Made by a program: the position numbers and the translations under genes. DNA of 22,594 nt from JALYXS01 sp051003795 (GTDB lineage Bacteria > Acidobacteriota > Terriglobia > Bryobacterales > Bryobacteraceae). Positions 6,939 to 14,495 of the stretch are shown here, piece after piece. Each line of letters begins with the position of its first letter. Within the stretch, counting starts at the first letter, position 1. Location of the stretch: assembly GCA_051003795.1 (NCBI GenBank), contig JBPCKZ010000190.1:1-22594 (forward strand), in the 5' to 3' direction. Under the pieces are notes generated by a model. The model saw only the letters and a program-made list of their open reading frames with translations. It was not told the origin of the DNA and ran no database searches.

Positions 6939-8138
6939 CTATTTGGAACTGGCCGTCCCGATCTCCGCCTGCAACTGCCGGAAGGCCGTCAGTTCGAAAT
7001 TCCGCTTCAGTCTTTCCTTGCCCTCGTGGAGTTCGGCCGCGCGGGGGCCATCCTCCTTTAAGCACCGTCCCAGCAGCACGGTGGCTTCGCCGTCATACGG
7101 AGTCCGATCGAGCACGGACCGGAATTTCTCGGCGGCGGCGTCGAAACTGCGAGCTTTCCAAAGCGCGTAGCCGGTGTTGAACCAGTAGTCGGGATCGGCT
7201 TCATCGCCTTCGAGAGCCTTCTTGAAATTCGCGACCGCTTCCGGAAGATTGCGCCGGGACTGCGCCGCGCCCAGGTCGTTGTAAACCTCGTTCAGCGGAG
7301 CTTGGGCGGCCACCAGTTGAAATTGGCTCGCGGCGCCCTCGAAATCGCCTTGGTGATAGCGCGTCAGGCCCAGCAGAAACATGGCATCCAGATAATGCGA
7401 ATCGCCGGGATTCACTTTTGCCAGCCACTGCGCGGCCGACCGGTAGTCTTTCTTATCCCAGGAAATCCGGCCCAACTGATAACACGGTTCGGAGAACCGC
7501 TCATCCAGATGCGCGGCTTGGGCGAACAATTTCTGCTTCTGTTCGGGGCTTGTTGCCAATAAGCCGCGAGTGTAGTTTTCAATCGCATCCACGCGGACGG
7601 GAGGACGGACACGGCGAAATTCCTCCTCCGAAGGCGCCGATTTGGGGGCGAGGTGCTTCAGAAACTGCCAGGCGAGGTTCGTCTCGAGCGCGCTTAGGTC
7701 TTCCAGCGGTCCCGACGCTTCAAATTCCGGCCCCGGCTTGAGGCGCTTCAAATCGATAAGGCGGGCACTCAGCTTGATTGCCGCTTTCGAGTCCGGGTTC
7801 GCGCCGCCCGCTTGAACTTCGTATTCCCCGAAAATGATGCGCGCCGCATCCAGGGCCTCGCCGATCTTCAAAACGGAGGCGCGCGTGAGGACCGCGTTGG
7901 GGCGAATCGACAATCGGCGAAAGACTTCCATGCGATCTTCGCGGGAGAGCGCCAGCAGCCCTTCGGAAGCGAGCGATTCCCGGATGGTCTCGGAAACACT
8001 CTCGCCGATCCAATCGAGATTGGGCGCTTTAGATTGATTGAAGAGCGGAAGGACGGCGACGCTATCCGCGAATAAGGGCCGCGTCAAGAGAAAAACCATC
8101 CCGGCCAGGCGGTGTCCGTTAATCGCGAAGAATGGCAC
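6939..8138 (-). CDS. Exported CsgG-like/TPR repeat protein
   Basis: The protein has 399 residues from a GTG at 8138; an ATG at 8099 would leave only MVFLLTRPLFADS before the mature part. Residues 1-26 look like a signal peptide (GMVFLLTRPLFADS). The next part, AVLPLFNQSKAPNLDWIGES to about residue 150, resembles the CsgG/FlgT-type fold often found before TPR arrays: it begins with a strand and continues with SREDRMEVFRRL and GEALDAARIIFGEYEV. TPR-like helical pairs fill about 185-360 (for example YQLGRISWDKKDYRSAAQWL and YWFNTGYALWKARSFDAAAEKF). It is probably periplasmic and mediates protein contacts. Its start overlaps the 3' end of miaA by 20 bp, so the two are co-transcribed. No specific function can be assigned. 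Confidence 0.82.
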   Translation of the reverse strand: MPFFAINGHRLAGMVFLLTRPLFADSVAVLPLFNQSKAPNLDWIGESVSETIRESLASEGLLALSREDRMEVFRRLSIRPNAVLTRASVLKIGEALDAARIIFGEYEVQAGGANPDSKAAIKLSARLIDLKRLKPGPEFEASGPLEDLSALETNLAWQFLKHLAPKSAPSEEEFRRVRPPVRVDAIENYTRGLLATSPEQKQKLFAQAAHLDERFSEPCYQLGRISWDKKDYRSAAQWLAKVNPGDSHYLDAMFLLGLTRYHQGDFEGAASQFQLVAAQAPLNEVYNDLGAAQSRRNLPEAVANFKKALEGDEADPDYWFNTGYALWKARSFDAAAEKFRSVLDRTPYDGEATVLLGRCLKEDGPRAAELHEGKERLKRNFELTAFRQLQAEIGTASSK

Positions 8139-9060
8139 TTTCCACTACTTTAACAACTGCCGCCAGGATGGATTCCTCTTCTCCGAACCCTTCAAACCGC
8201 GCTAGATCCGTCTCTTTCCGGAACCAGGTCGTCTGGCGCTTGGCGTAGCGCCGGGTACCTCGCTTCGCCGATTCGATTGCTTCGGGCAGCGTAAGTTCGC
8301 CACGCACGACTTGCAGCGCCTGGCTGTATCCGAGCGATTGGAACGCTTTCGCATGGGGCGGGACCCCGCGCTTCAATAACGACCGCACCTCACCAACAAG
8401 GCCATCTTGAAACATGCGTTCGCAGCGAAGATCGAGGCGTTCATACAGCAGCTTGCGCGGCGGGAACAGGCCAATTTTTACGATCCGGAAACCTTCGAGC
8501 GATTCTCTGCCTTCCTGGAATCGCAACGACGCGGGAGTCCCCGTCAGCAGTCGAATTTCGAGCGTTCGCATTGTTTTCGGGATATCCCTGGGATGAATTT
8601 TCGCGGCTGAAAGCGGGTCCAGCCGTCGTAGAATGCGATGCAGCGAGCCGGCGCGCCGCCGCTCGCGCCGCGCGAGCTGCTCGCGCATGGCAGGATGGCG
8701 GGCGGGAAAGGGAGTCAGGCCATCGATCAGCGCGCGGAGATAGAATCCGGTGCCGCCCGCGATCACCGGAACACGGCCGCGCCGCGCAATATCCCTTAGC
8801 GTCTCGCGGGCCCGCCGGGCGAATTCGCCGGCAGTAAATATCTCATCGGGTTCCGCGATATCGATCAGATGATGCGGAATCCCGCGCCACTCCTCAAGCG
8901 GCAGTTTCGCAGTGCCGGTGTCGAAGCCGCGATAGATCTGGACTGAGTCGCAATTCACGACTTCGGCGCCGAAAAGTTCAGCCACGCGCAACGCCAGCGC
9001 GCTCTTGCCGGAACCTGTCGGCCCGGCGATCGCGATCAGCGGATTGCGGTCGTTATACAA
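8119..9060 (-). CDS. miaA: tRNA dimethylallyltransferase MiaA
   Basis: MiaA transfers a dimethylallyl group from DMAPP to the N6 of A37 in tRNAs that read codons starting with U. The P-loop GPTGSGKS is at 13-20, the catalytic and substrate region is NCDSVQIYRGFDTGTAK (36-52) and GGTGFYLRAL is at 102-111; the conserved LGYSQAL and the KRQTTWFRKE tRNA-contact segment are also present. From a TTG at 9060 the protein has 313 residues, the usual MiaA length, beginning right before the conserved PLIAIAGPTG. An upstream ATG at 9168 would give 349 residues, but the extra 36 are not MiaA-like and would overlap the divergent TPR gene start. A GTG at 9108 is a third option. The function is secure, the start is not. 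Confidence 0.93.
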   Translation of the reverse strand: MYNDRNPLIAIAGPTGSGKSALALRVAELFGAEVVNCDSVQIYRGFDTGTAKLPLEEWRGIPHHLIDIAEPDEIFTAGEFARRARETLRDIARRGRVPVIAGGTGFYLRALIDGLTPFPARHPAMREQLARRERRRAGSLHRILRRLDPLSAAKIHPRDIPKTMRTLEIRLLTGTPASLRFQEGRESLEGFRIVKIGLFPPRKLLYERLDLRCERMFQDGLVGEVRSLLKRGVPPHAKAFQSLGYSQALQVVRGELTLPEAIESAKRGTRRYAKRQTTWFRKETDLARFEGFGEEESILAAVVKVVESAILRD

Positions 9061-9113
9061 TGAAGCCGAGGGTTCGTTCTGTCGCTCAGGCAGGCGAAGG
9101 AAAGCCACATTTA

Positions 9114-11171
9114 ATGATCCGTCTTCCGATTTGCCTTTCACCGGTTTGCCTGTCACTTTGCTTAACATTCGGCATGGGCGCGTTCAGTTCCGCGCTATGC
9201 CAAAATACCGATCCTAAGCCGCCCGCTATCGATAAGGCGTCATCCTACTACAACTTCGCGATGGGTCATTACTATGCCGAGTTGGCCGGCGCTTATGGGA
9301 ATCGCAGCGACTACGTGAATAAGGCTGTCGATTACTACAAATTGGCCATGAAACAGGACCCTTCGGCGACTTTCCTTGCCGAAGAATTGACCGACCTTTA
9401 TATCCAGGCGGGGCAGCTTTCGAAGGCCGTTACCGAAGCCGAAGAAATGCTAAAGCAGAATCCGGGCAACCTGGACGCGCGGCGTATTTTGGGCCGAATC
9501 TACACGCGCATGATCGGGGACACGCAGCAAGGCAAGGTCGACGACAACATGCTGCGCAAGTCGATCGAGCAGTATTCCAAGATTACCGAAAAAGATCCCA
9601 AGGACCTCGATAGCTGGTTGGTCCTGGGGCGCCTGCAGCGGGTTTCGCGTAACTCCCTCGAAGCGGAAAAGGCGTTCAAACAGGCGCTCGCGCAAGACCC
9701 GGAGAACGACGAGGCGCTGACCGGCCTCGCAATGGTCTATTCCGATCTGGGCGACAACAAGAACGCCGTCGAGATGCTGCGCCGCGCGAGCGAGAAGAGC
9801 CCGAATCCGCGCACGCTCGCCGCCCTCGCCAGTTTCTACGAGCAGGCGCGCGACTACAAGAGCGCCGCCGGTTCCTGGCAAAAGGCATTGGCGCTTTCTC
9901 CCGAGGACACGCGGTTAAAGCGCGCGCTGGCCCAGGATCTGTTGTTCTCCGATCGCCTCGACGAGGCGCTCGCGCTCTACGGCGAGATCGCGCAGGAGGA
10001 GCCGCGCGACCCTCAAGTCCAGTTGCGAATTTCGGAGATCTACCGCCAGAAACGCGATTTCGAAAAGGCCCGGGAAGCTTACAATAAGGCGAAGGCGCTC
10101 GATAAGGACAACATTGAGGTCCGGTACGACGAAGTGAATCTGCTGGACGCCGAGGGCAAGCAGGATCAGGCGATAACGGTTCTGAAAACCATCCTCGACG
10201 AGACCGCGAAAAAGCAATATACCGACGCCGAGAAGAACGGACGCAGCACTTTGCTCGAACGTTTGGGGACGCTCTACCGGTCCACCAACAAGTATCCGCA
10301 GGCGATCGCCGCTTTCCATCAAATTAGCGAACTGGAGCCCAATGCGGCGCCGAGCGTGGCGATTCAGGTGATCGAAACCCATCGCATGGCCAAGGATTTG
10401 ACGGCTGCCCGTCAGGAATCCGACGCGGCGCTGAAGAAGTTTCCGAAGGACCGGCCCGTGGCGCTGGAACATGCATCGCTGCTGGCCGATATGGGCAAGA
10501 CCGACCAGGCCGTGACGGAATTGCGCGCTCTGATGTCGGGCGAGAAAGACCGCGAGACGCTGTTGAGCATTGCCCAGATTTACGACAAGGCGAAGCGGTT
10601 CACGGACGAGCAGAACGTGTTGGACCAGGCCGAGAAGCTCTCGACCAGCAAGCAGGAGCATGAAGGCGTTCAGTTCATGCGCGGCGCAATGTTCGAGCGG
10701 ATGAAGAATTACGAGGGCGCCGAAGCCGCGTTCCGCGGCGTATTAAAGGACGATCCCGACAACGCCGGAGCGCTGAATTATTTAGGCTACATGCTGGCCG
10801 ATCGCAATGTGCGGCTGGAAGAAGCGGATAAGCTGATCACCCGAGCGGTCGAGCTGGATCCACAAAATGGAGCTTATCTGGATAGCCTCGGATGGGTCTA
10901 TTACCGGCAGAACAGGCTGGATCAGGCGGAAGATCAACTGCGGCGCGCGCTCGAGAAGATGAGCAAGGATCCTACGGTTCACGACCACTTGGGCGACGTT
11001 TATTTCAAGCAGGGCAAGGTGAAGGAAGCGATCGCGCAATGGCAGGCATCGCTGAAGGAATGGGACGCGACCGCGCCCGCCGATTTGGACCCCGTCGAAA
11101 TCGCCAAAGTAACCAAGAAGCTCGAAAGCGCGCGCGTTCGGGTGGCGAAAGAATCGGGAGCCAACCGGTGA
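9114..11171 (+). CDS. Large exported tetratricopeptide repeat protein
   Basis: The ATG at 9114 gives 685 residues. An earlier ATG at 9060 adds 18 residues before the signal peptide, and a purine-rich AGGCGAAGGAAAG stretch ends about 10 bases before 9114, favouring the later start. Residues 1-30 are a hydrophobic signal peptide (CLSPVCLSLCLTFGMGAFSS). The rest is made almost wholly of TPR units with typical DPxN/DPxD turns and Ala/Tyr/Leu spacing, for example AMGHYYAEL, KAFKQALAQDPENDEALTGL, AALASFYEQARDYKSAAGSW, NYLGYMLADRN and YLDSLGWVYYRQNRLDQAE. The C-terminal part resembles TPR proteins of outer-membrane assembly or secretion in Acidobacteria. The Cys after the signal core has no proper lipobox. 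It is the first gene of a plus-strand operon; its stop overlaps the next start (GTGA). Confidence 0.88.
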   Translation: MIRLPICLSPVCLSLCLTFGMGAFSSALCQNTDPKPPAIDKASSYYNFAMGHYYAELAGAYGNRSDYVNKAVDYYKLAMKQDPSATFLAEELTDLYIQAGQLSKAVTEAEEMLKQNPGNLDARRILGRIYTRMIGDTQQGKVDDNMLRKSIEQYSKITEKDPKDLDSWLVLGRLQRVSRNSLEAEKAFKQALAQDPENDEALTGLAMVYSDLGDNKNAVEMLRRASEKSPNPRTLAALASFYEQARDYKSAAGSWQKALALSPEDTRLKRALAQDLLFSDRLDEALALYGEIAQEEPRDPQVQLRISEIYRQKRDFEKAREAYNKAKALDKDNIEVRYDEVNLLDAEGKQDQAITVLKTILDETAKKQYTDAEKNGRSTLLERLGTLYRSTNKYPQAIAAFHQISELEPNAAPSVAIQVIETHRMAKDLTAARQESDAALKKFPKDRPVALEHASLLADMGKTDQAVTELRALMSGEKDRETLLSIAQIYDKAKRFTDEQNVLDQAEKLSTSKQEHEGVQFMRGAMFERMKNYEGAEAAFRGVLKDDPDNAGALNYLGYMLADRNVRLEEADKLITRAVELDPQNGAYLDSLGWVYYRQNRLDQAEDQLRRALEKMSKDPTVHDHLGDVYFKQGKVKEAIAQWQASLKEWDATAPADLDPVEIAKVTKKLESARVRVAKESGANR

Positions 11172-11824
11172 CGGCAACGCGAGTGAACGTCGGCGATGCG
11201 GAGCGCTGGGTAAGCGCCGCGGGTGGAAGCGCGCTTTTTATTTACGGGCTGAGGAGGCGCGATCCGGTTGGACTTTTCCTGGCTGGATTAGGCGCCGCGC
11301 TGTTCTATAGCGGGGCCAGCGGCCATTGCCACGTTTCTGAAGCGATCGGCGAGGGCGCCAGGCAATTCCGCCATGACCCGGGCCAGGCGTTTCTATCCGT
11401 TCACAAGGCGGTTACGATCGACAAAGAACCCCACGAGGCTTTCGATTATTGGCGCAATCCGGAGAACTTGCCGACGTTCATGGACCATCTGCAATCGGTG
11501 ACCGCGAGCGACGGCAAACGTTCCCACTGGGTGGCGAAAAGGCCGCTCGGAAAAGCGGTTGAGTGGGACACCGAGATCGTCCGCGAGACCAAAAATCGGT
11601 TGATTGAGTGGCGTTCGGTAAGCGGCGGCGATCTGGAAAGTTCCGGTTCCGTGCGTTTCAGCAAGCGGGAGAACGGCCGCGGGACCAGGGTCCATTATTC
11701 TTTTCGATATGAACCTCCCGCGAATGGCGTGGGAGTGATAGTGTCCAAATTGTTTGGGACCAACCCGGAGAAACAAGTTGAGCAAGAACTGCACAAATTC
11801 AAGAAAGTCGTCGAGGCCATCTAA
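11168..11824 (+). CDS. Membrane SRPBCC (START-like) family protein
   Basis: The GTG at 11168 overlaps the previous stop codon (GTGA) and gives 218 residues. The N-terminal part holds a DUF2892/YgaP-like hydrophobic hairpin (about 17-50: SAAGGSALFIYGL, then GLFLAGLGAALFYSGASGHC). Residues 77-218 form an SRPBCC/polyketide-cyclase-like domain (VHKAVTIDKEPHEAFDYWRN, then SVRFSKRENGRGTRVHYSFRYEPP). The pair resembles COG5637 membrane proteins, which are common next to stress and cell-envelope genes. SRPBCC domains bind hydrophobic ligands; the ligand here is unknown. The HbpS/GlcG gene starts immediately after the stop, so both belong to the same operon. Confidence 0.8.
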   Translation: MTATRVNVGDAERWVSAAGGSALFIYGLRRRDPVGLFLAGLGAALFYSGASGHCHVSEAIGEGARQFRHDPGQAFLSVHKAVTIDKEPHEAFDYWRNPENLPTFMDHLQSVTASDGKRSHWVAKRPLGKAVEWDTEIVRETKNRLIEWRSVSGGDLESSGSVRFSKRENGRGTRVHYSFRYEPPANGVGVIVSKLFGTNPEKQVEQELHKFKKVVEAI

Positions 11825-12220
11825 ATGATGACGTTAGCGGACGCACGAAGAATTATCGCCGCCGCCGAGAAAAAGGCGGAACAGATCAAGCAACCGATGA
11901 ATATCGCGGTAGCGGACGCGGGAGGCAACCTGATCGCGCACGTTCGCATGGACAACGCGTGGCTCGGGAGTATCGATATCTCGATCAAGAAGGCTTATAC
12001 GGCACGCGCGTTCGACATCAGCACCAAAGACTTGGCTAAGAACAGCCAATCGGGAGATCAGTTCTTTGGGATTCACGTATCGAACGATCTGCGCGTCATG
12101 ATTTTCGCGGGAGGCATCCCGTTGAAGCGCGATGGGAAAGTGGTCGGCGCAATCGGCGTGAGCGGCGGTTCGGGCGATCAGGACCACTCGGTGGCCGAAG
12201 CGGGCGCCGAAGCGTTCTAG
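11825..12220 (+). CDS. HbpS/GlcG-like heme-binding family protein
   Basis: This 131-residue protein matches the GlcG/HbpS (DUF336) family: ADARRIIAAAEKKAEQIKQP, then NIAVADAGGNLIAHVRMDNA, SIKKAYTARAF and the C-terminal GGIPLKRDGKVVGAIGVSGG followed by DQDHSVAEAG. Family members bind heme or act as small sensor or accessory proteins, for example extracellular HbpS in Streptomyces. No signal peptide is visible, so this one should be cytosolic. Its ATG directly follows the stop of the SRPBCC gene (TAAATG), so it is translated from the same message. The family is secure; the ligand is not shown by the sequence. Confidence 0.85.
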   Translation: MMTLADARRIIAAAEKKAEQIKQPMNIAVADAGGNLIAHVRMDNAWLGSIDISIKKAYTARAFDISTKDLAKNSQSGDQFFGIHVSNDLRVMIFAGGIPLKRDGKVVGAIGVSGGSGDQDHSVAEAGAEAF

Positions 12221-12226
12221 AAGCGC

Positions 12227-12255
12227 TTGACATAGCTATATGAGATAGCTATCAT
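12227..12255 (+). promoter_or_regulatory. Sigma-70-type promoter of the toxin-antitoxin operon
   Basis: A perfect -35 TTGACA (12227-12232) is followed by a 17-bp spacer and a -10 TATCAT (12250-12255, five of six consensus). The expected transcription start, six or seven bases downstream, coincides with the antitoxin ATG at 12262. The mRNA is therefore probably leaderless. The -35 starts seven bases after the preceding stop codon. Confidence 0.8.
12232..12252. promoter_or_regulatory. Operator: two ATAGCTAT palindromes in the promoter
   Basis: ATAGCTAT, itself a perfect palindrome, occurs at 12232-12239 and 12245-12252, so the two copies also form an inverted pair around a 5-base centre. They lie between and over the -35 and -10 hexamers. 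Type II antitoxins usually repress their own operon through such sites, so this is most likely the binding site for the antitoxin or the toxin-antitoxin complex. Confidence 0.75.
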
Positions 12256-12261
12256 TTAGAG

Positions 12262-12507
12262 ATGACAGTAAGCGTGGCGGATGCCAAGAACAAACTTCCC
12301 GAATTGATCAAAGCAGTTGAGAATGGGGAGGCGGTCACCGTTTGCCGCCGGGGAGTGCCGGTTGTCGATTTGGTGCCCACCAAAGCGGGGACGGCGGAGA
12401 AGCGGCGGTTTGGAACGCTCAAAGGCCGGATCGTAATCAACGATCCCGATTGGTGGAAGCCCATGAGCGACGAAGAGGTGGATGCATTCCTAGACGGTCG
12501 CTACTGA
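12262..12507 (+). CDS. Phd/YefM (VapB-type) antitoxin
   Basis: This 81-residue protein has the Phd/YefM fold N-terminus: SVADAKNKLPELIKAVENG, then VTVCRRGVPVVDLVPT. The disordered C-terminal part DPDWWKPMSDEEVDAFLDGR is typical of antitoxins paired with PIN toxins and should wrap the toxin active site. The N-terminal domain should dimerise and bind the palindromic operator just upstream. The ATG sits where transcription should begin, so no ribosome binding site exists, consistent with a leaderless message. The stop codon is directly followed by the toxin GTG (TGAGTG), which gives coupled expression with antitoxin first. Gene naming in this class is mixed (vapB or phd). Confidence 0.9.
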   Translation: MTVSVADAKNKLPELIKAVENGEAVTVCRRGVPVVDLVPTKAGTAEKRRFGTLKGRIVINDPDWWKPMSDEEVDAFLDGRY

Positions 12508-12888
12508 GTGCGGTTTTTGCTCGACACGGTTGCCTTTATTTGGGCAATCGAGGCGCCGGAGCTTATCTCGAAGAAAGCCATGATTGCTTTGCTACAGGAT
12601 CGAGCAATCCTGGAAATGAGCGCCATTTCCATCTCGGAAATCGCTATTAAGCAGGGTAAGGGCAAACTTTTTTTTCGCCAAGAGGATGTCCTTGCGGGAA
12701 TCGCGGATCTTAAAATTCGCGTGCTCCCCTACACTGCCAGCCACGCTTATCGCCTCTTCGATTTACCGCTTCACCATGGCGACCCGTTTGATCGCCAAAT
12801 CATCGCGCAAGCGCTGGCGGAGGAAATTCCAATCGTTACCGCCGACAAGAAGTTCGGCTTATATAAAGGGATTGAAGTTATCTGGTGA
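12508..12888 (+). CDS. PIN-domain ribonuclease toxin (VapC family)
   Basis: This 126-residue PIN-domain protein should be a Mg2+-dependent endoribonuclease toxin. The acidic active-site residues are present: D6 in FLLDTVAF, E44 in SISEIAIKQ, D95 in HHGDPFDRQIIAQA and D113 in VTADKKF. The start is a GTG immediately after the antitoxin stop codon, ensuring coupling and low toxin levels. An eight-T run in the codons for residues 54-56 is a potential slippage site. The 3' end overlaps the convergent zinc-ribbon gene by 11 bp. The RNA target (often tRNA or rRNA in this family) cannot be inferred. Confidence 0.92.
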   Translation: MRFLLDTVAFIWAIEAPELISKKAMIALLQDRAILEMSAISISEIAIKQGKGKLFFRQEDVLAGIADLKIRVLPYTASHAYRLFDLPLHHGDPFDRQIIAQALAEEIPIVTADKKFGLYKGIEVIW

Positions 12889-13519
12889 GTCGGCTATCGC
12901 GGCGCGAAATTCTCGCGCCTAGCGCGCCGCCGGCCATGCAAGCGCCGGCAAACACGCAAAACATAAGCAGTAACGAGATCAGCACGAACATCGCGAGCGT
13001 GTAGGGGCTTTCGAGCAGATGCGCGGCGGCTTGCGAGTAGTTCGGATCTTGCGCCGCCACTTTGCCGAGTTGCTCGCGGTAGATGTTCCCCAGAGCCGGG
13101 CCGCTCGCAACGAAAGTTACGGTGATCAATACCGTTACGATCGCGAATGTGAGCACGCCGGTGATCCAGCCCATTCTCGCGCCGCCCTTCACCGAGAGCG
13201 TTTGCCCGGTGCGCTGCCGATAGAGGATTACCGACAAGAACCCCGCCGCCACCGACCAAACGACAAACAGCAGATCGAGAAACGGAATTGCGTCCAGCAT
13301 GGCCGCGAAACTTGCAACCATTAGCGAGATGCGAACCGCCAGCGGATTTCGAAAATTTACCGCGAGGGGTTGACCGGAGGGCCTTGCATCCGGCGGACTC
13401 GACGCGGCCGGGCCGGTTTCAACCGCGGCTGTTTCGGCGATTTCCGGGCGCTGCGATTTTCCGCAACGGTGACAAAACCGGGCGTCTTCAGGTAATTGGG
13501 CACCGCAACTGCAGAACAC
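12878..13519 (-). CDS. Zinc-ribbon multi-pass membrane protein
   Basis: The protein has 213 residues. An N-terminal zinc ribbon carries C3, C5, C16 and C19 (MFCSCGA, then FCHRCGK); the first knuckle is CxC, not the usual CxxC. After a Pro/Ala-rich linker (about 25-55) come four hydrophobic segments (about 61-78, 80-100, 117-138 and 174-198). Many Acidobacteria encode such cytosolic zinc-ribbon/membrane proteins of unknown function. It lies 24 bp after the PLP-enzyme gene on the same strand, so it may be the last gene of that operon. I do not recognise a function. Confidence 0.75.
   Translation of the reverse strand: MFCSCGAQLPEDARFCHRCGKSQRPEIAETAAVETGPAASSPPDARPSGQPLAVNFRNPLAVRISLMVASFAAMLDAIPFLDLLFVVWSVAAGFLSVILYRQRTGQTLSVKGGARMGWITGVLTFAIVTVLITVTFVASGPALGNIYREQLGKVAAQDPNYSQAAAHLLESPYTLAMFVLISLLLMFCVFAGACMAGGALGARISRRDSRLTR
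12901..12919. terminator. Hairpin downstream of the toxin gene
   Basis: GGCGCGA (12901-12907) and TCGCGCC (12913-12919) form a 7-bp stem around a 5-base loop, 12 bases after the toxin stop codon and inside the 3' end of the convergent zinc-ribbon gene. No T-run follows on either strand. It could terminate or protect the toxin-antitoxin transcript, but coding constraint could also explain it. Confidence 0.3.
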
Positions 13520-13543
13520 TAGCTTTAGTCTAGCGCCTTACGT

Positions 13544-14482
13544 TTACAGAGAATCCAAATCCATGTTGCCGCCCGAAATAATGACGCCAACGGATCGAAT
13601 CTCCTTGGGTAGTTTTTGGAACAGCGCGACCGCCGGGGCTACCGCGCCGCTCGGTTCGGCCAGAATCTTCATCCTGGAGAGCAGAAATCGAACGCTTTCG
13701 CGAATCTCTTCTTCGGATATCAGAATCACGCTTTCCACGAATCTCCGAAGCACGGGAAAAGTCAGCAGGCCCGGCGCGGGAGACCGCAGCCCGTCCGCAA
13801 TCGTATCGGACGGCGGGATCTCGATGCGTTCGCCGGCCTTCATCGAAAGCCAGGTATCGTTGGCGCGTTCGGGCTCGGCGGCGAAGATCCGAATGTTTGG
13901 ATTTATGGCTTTCGCGATGGTGGCGCAGCCGGCCATCAGCCCGCCGCCCCCCACACAGACCACCAACGCATCGAGGGGCGGGGCGTCTTCCATCAATTCG
14001 AGCGCAACGGTCCCTTGGCCGGCCATGATTAGCGGATGATCGTAGGGCGGAACCAGAGTCGCGCCGCTGTTTTTCAAGATCCCGGCGGCGATCTCTTCGC
14101 GATTTTCCGTCAGCCGGTCATAGGTGACGATCTTCGCGCCAAGAGCGCGCGTCGGCTCCATTTTCGATAGAGGAGCGTCGAAGGGCATGACGATGGTCGC
14201 GGGCGCACCGGTGTGGCGAGCCGCGATGGCAGTCGCTTGCGCGTGGTTTCCGGAGGAAAACGCGACGACGCCGCGCCGAAGATCCGGGGCTGGAATGGAG
14301 AAGATCAGGTTCGAGGCGCCGCGAATTTTGAACGCGCCCCCGCGCTGGAAATTCTCGCACTTGAAGTAAATCTTCGCTCCGGCGCGCTCGTCCACGCAGC
14401 GGGACGTCATCACCGGGGTGCGATGCGCCAGCGGCCGGATCCGGACGGCGGCCTCGCGAACCAGGTCCGCGGTCAATTCCAT
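13544..14482 (-). CDS. PLP-dependent serine/threonine dehydratase or serine racemase-like enzyme
   Basis: This 312-residue fold-type II PLP enzyme forms a Schiff base with K52 (GGAFKIRGA). The substrate loop is SSGNHAQ (76-82), and the phosphate of PLP is held by GGGGL (178-182). E203, A207 and D209 (AEPERAND) match the Mg2+ site of serine racemase (E210, A214, D216 from memory), so this is a catabolic, single-domain member without an ACT regulatory domain. It may deaminate L-serine/L-threonine or hydroxyaspartate, or racemise serine; sequence alone does not separate these. It begins 13 bp after the glycosyltransferase stop codon on the same strand. Confidence 0.9.
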   Translation of the reverse strand: MELTADLVREAAVRIRPLAHRTPVMTSRCVDERAGAKIYFKCENFQRGGAFKIRGASNLIFSIPAPDLRRGVVAFSSGNHAQATAIAARHTGAPATIVMPFDAPLSKMEPTRALGAKIVTYDRLTENREEIAAGILKNSGATLVPPYDHPLIMAGQGTVALELMEDAPPLDALVVCVGGGGLMAGCATIAKAINPNIRIFAAEPERANDTWLSMKAGERIEIPPSDTIADGLRSPAPGLLTFPVLRRFVESVILISEEEIRESVRFLLSRMKILAEPSGAVAPAVALFQKLPKEIRSVGVIISGGNMDLDSL

Positions 14483-14495
14483 GCCGGCTCGAACG

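Noticed and set aside
6376..7170. Second plus-strand ORF (264 codons) across the chimeric junction
   Set aside because: Only a short part of it (about 6520-6618) is real beta-lactamase sequence; the rest is a shadow of the TIM-barrel gene and of the convergent TPR gene, so it is described under the pseudogene instead.
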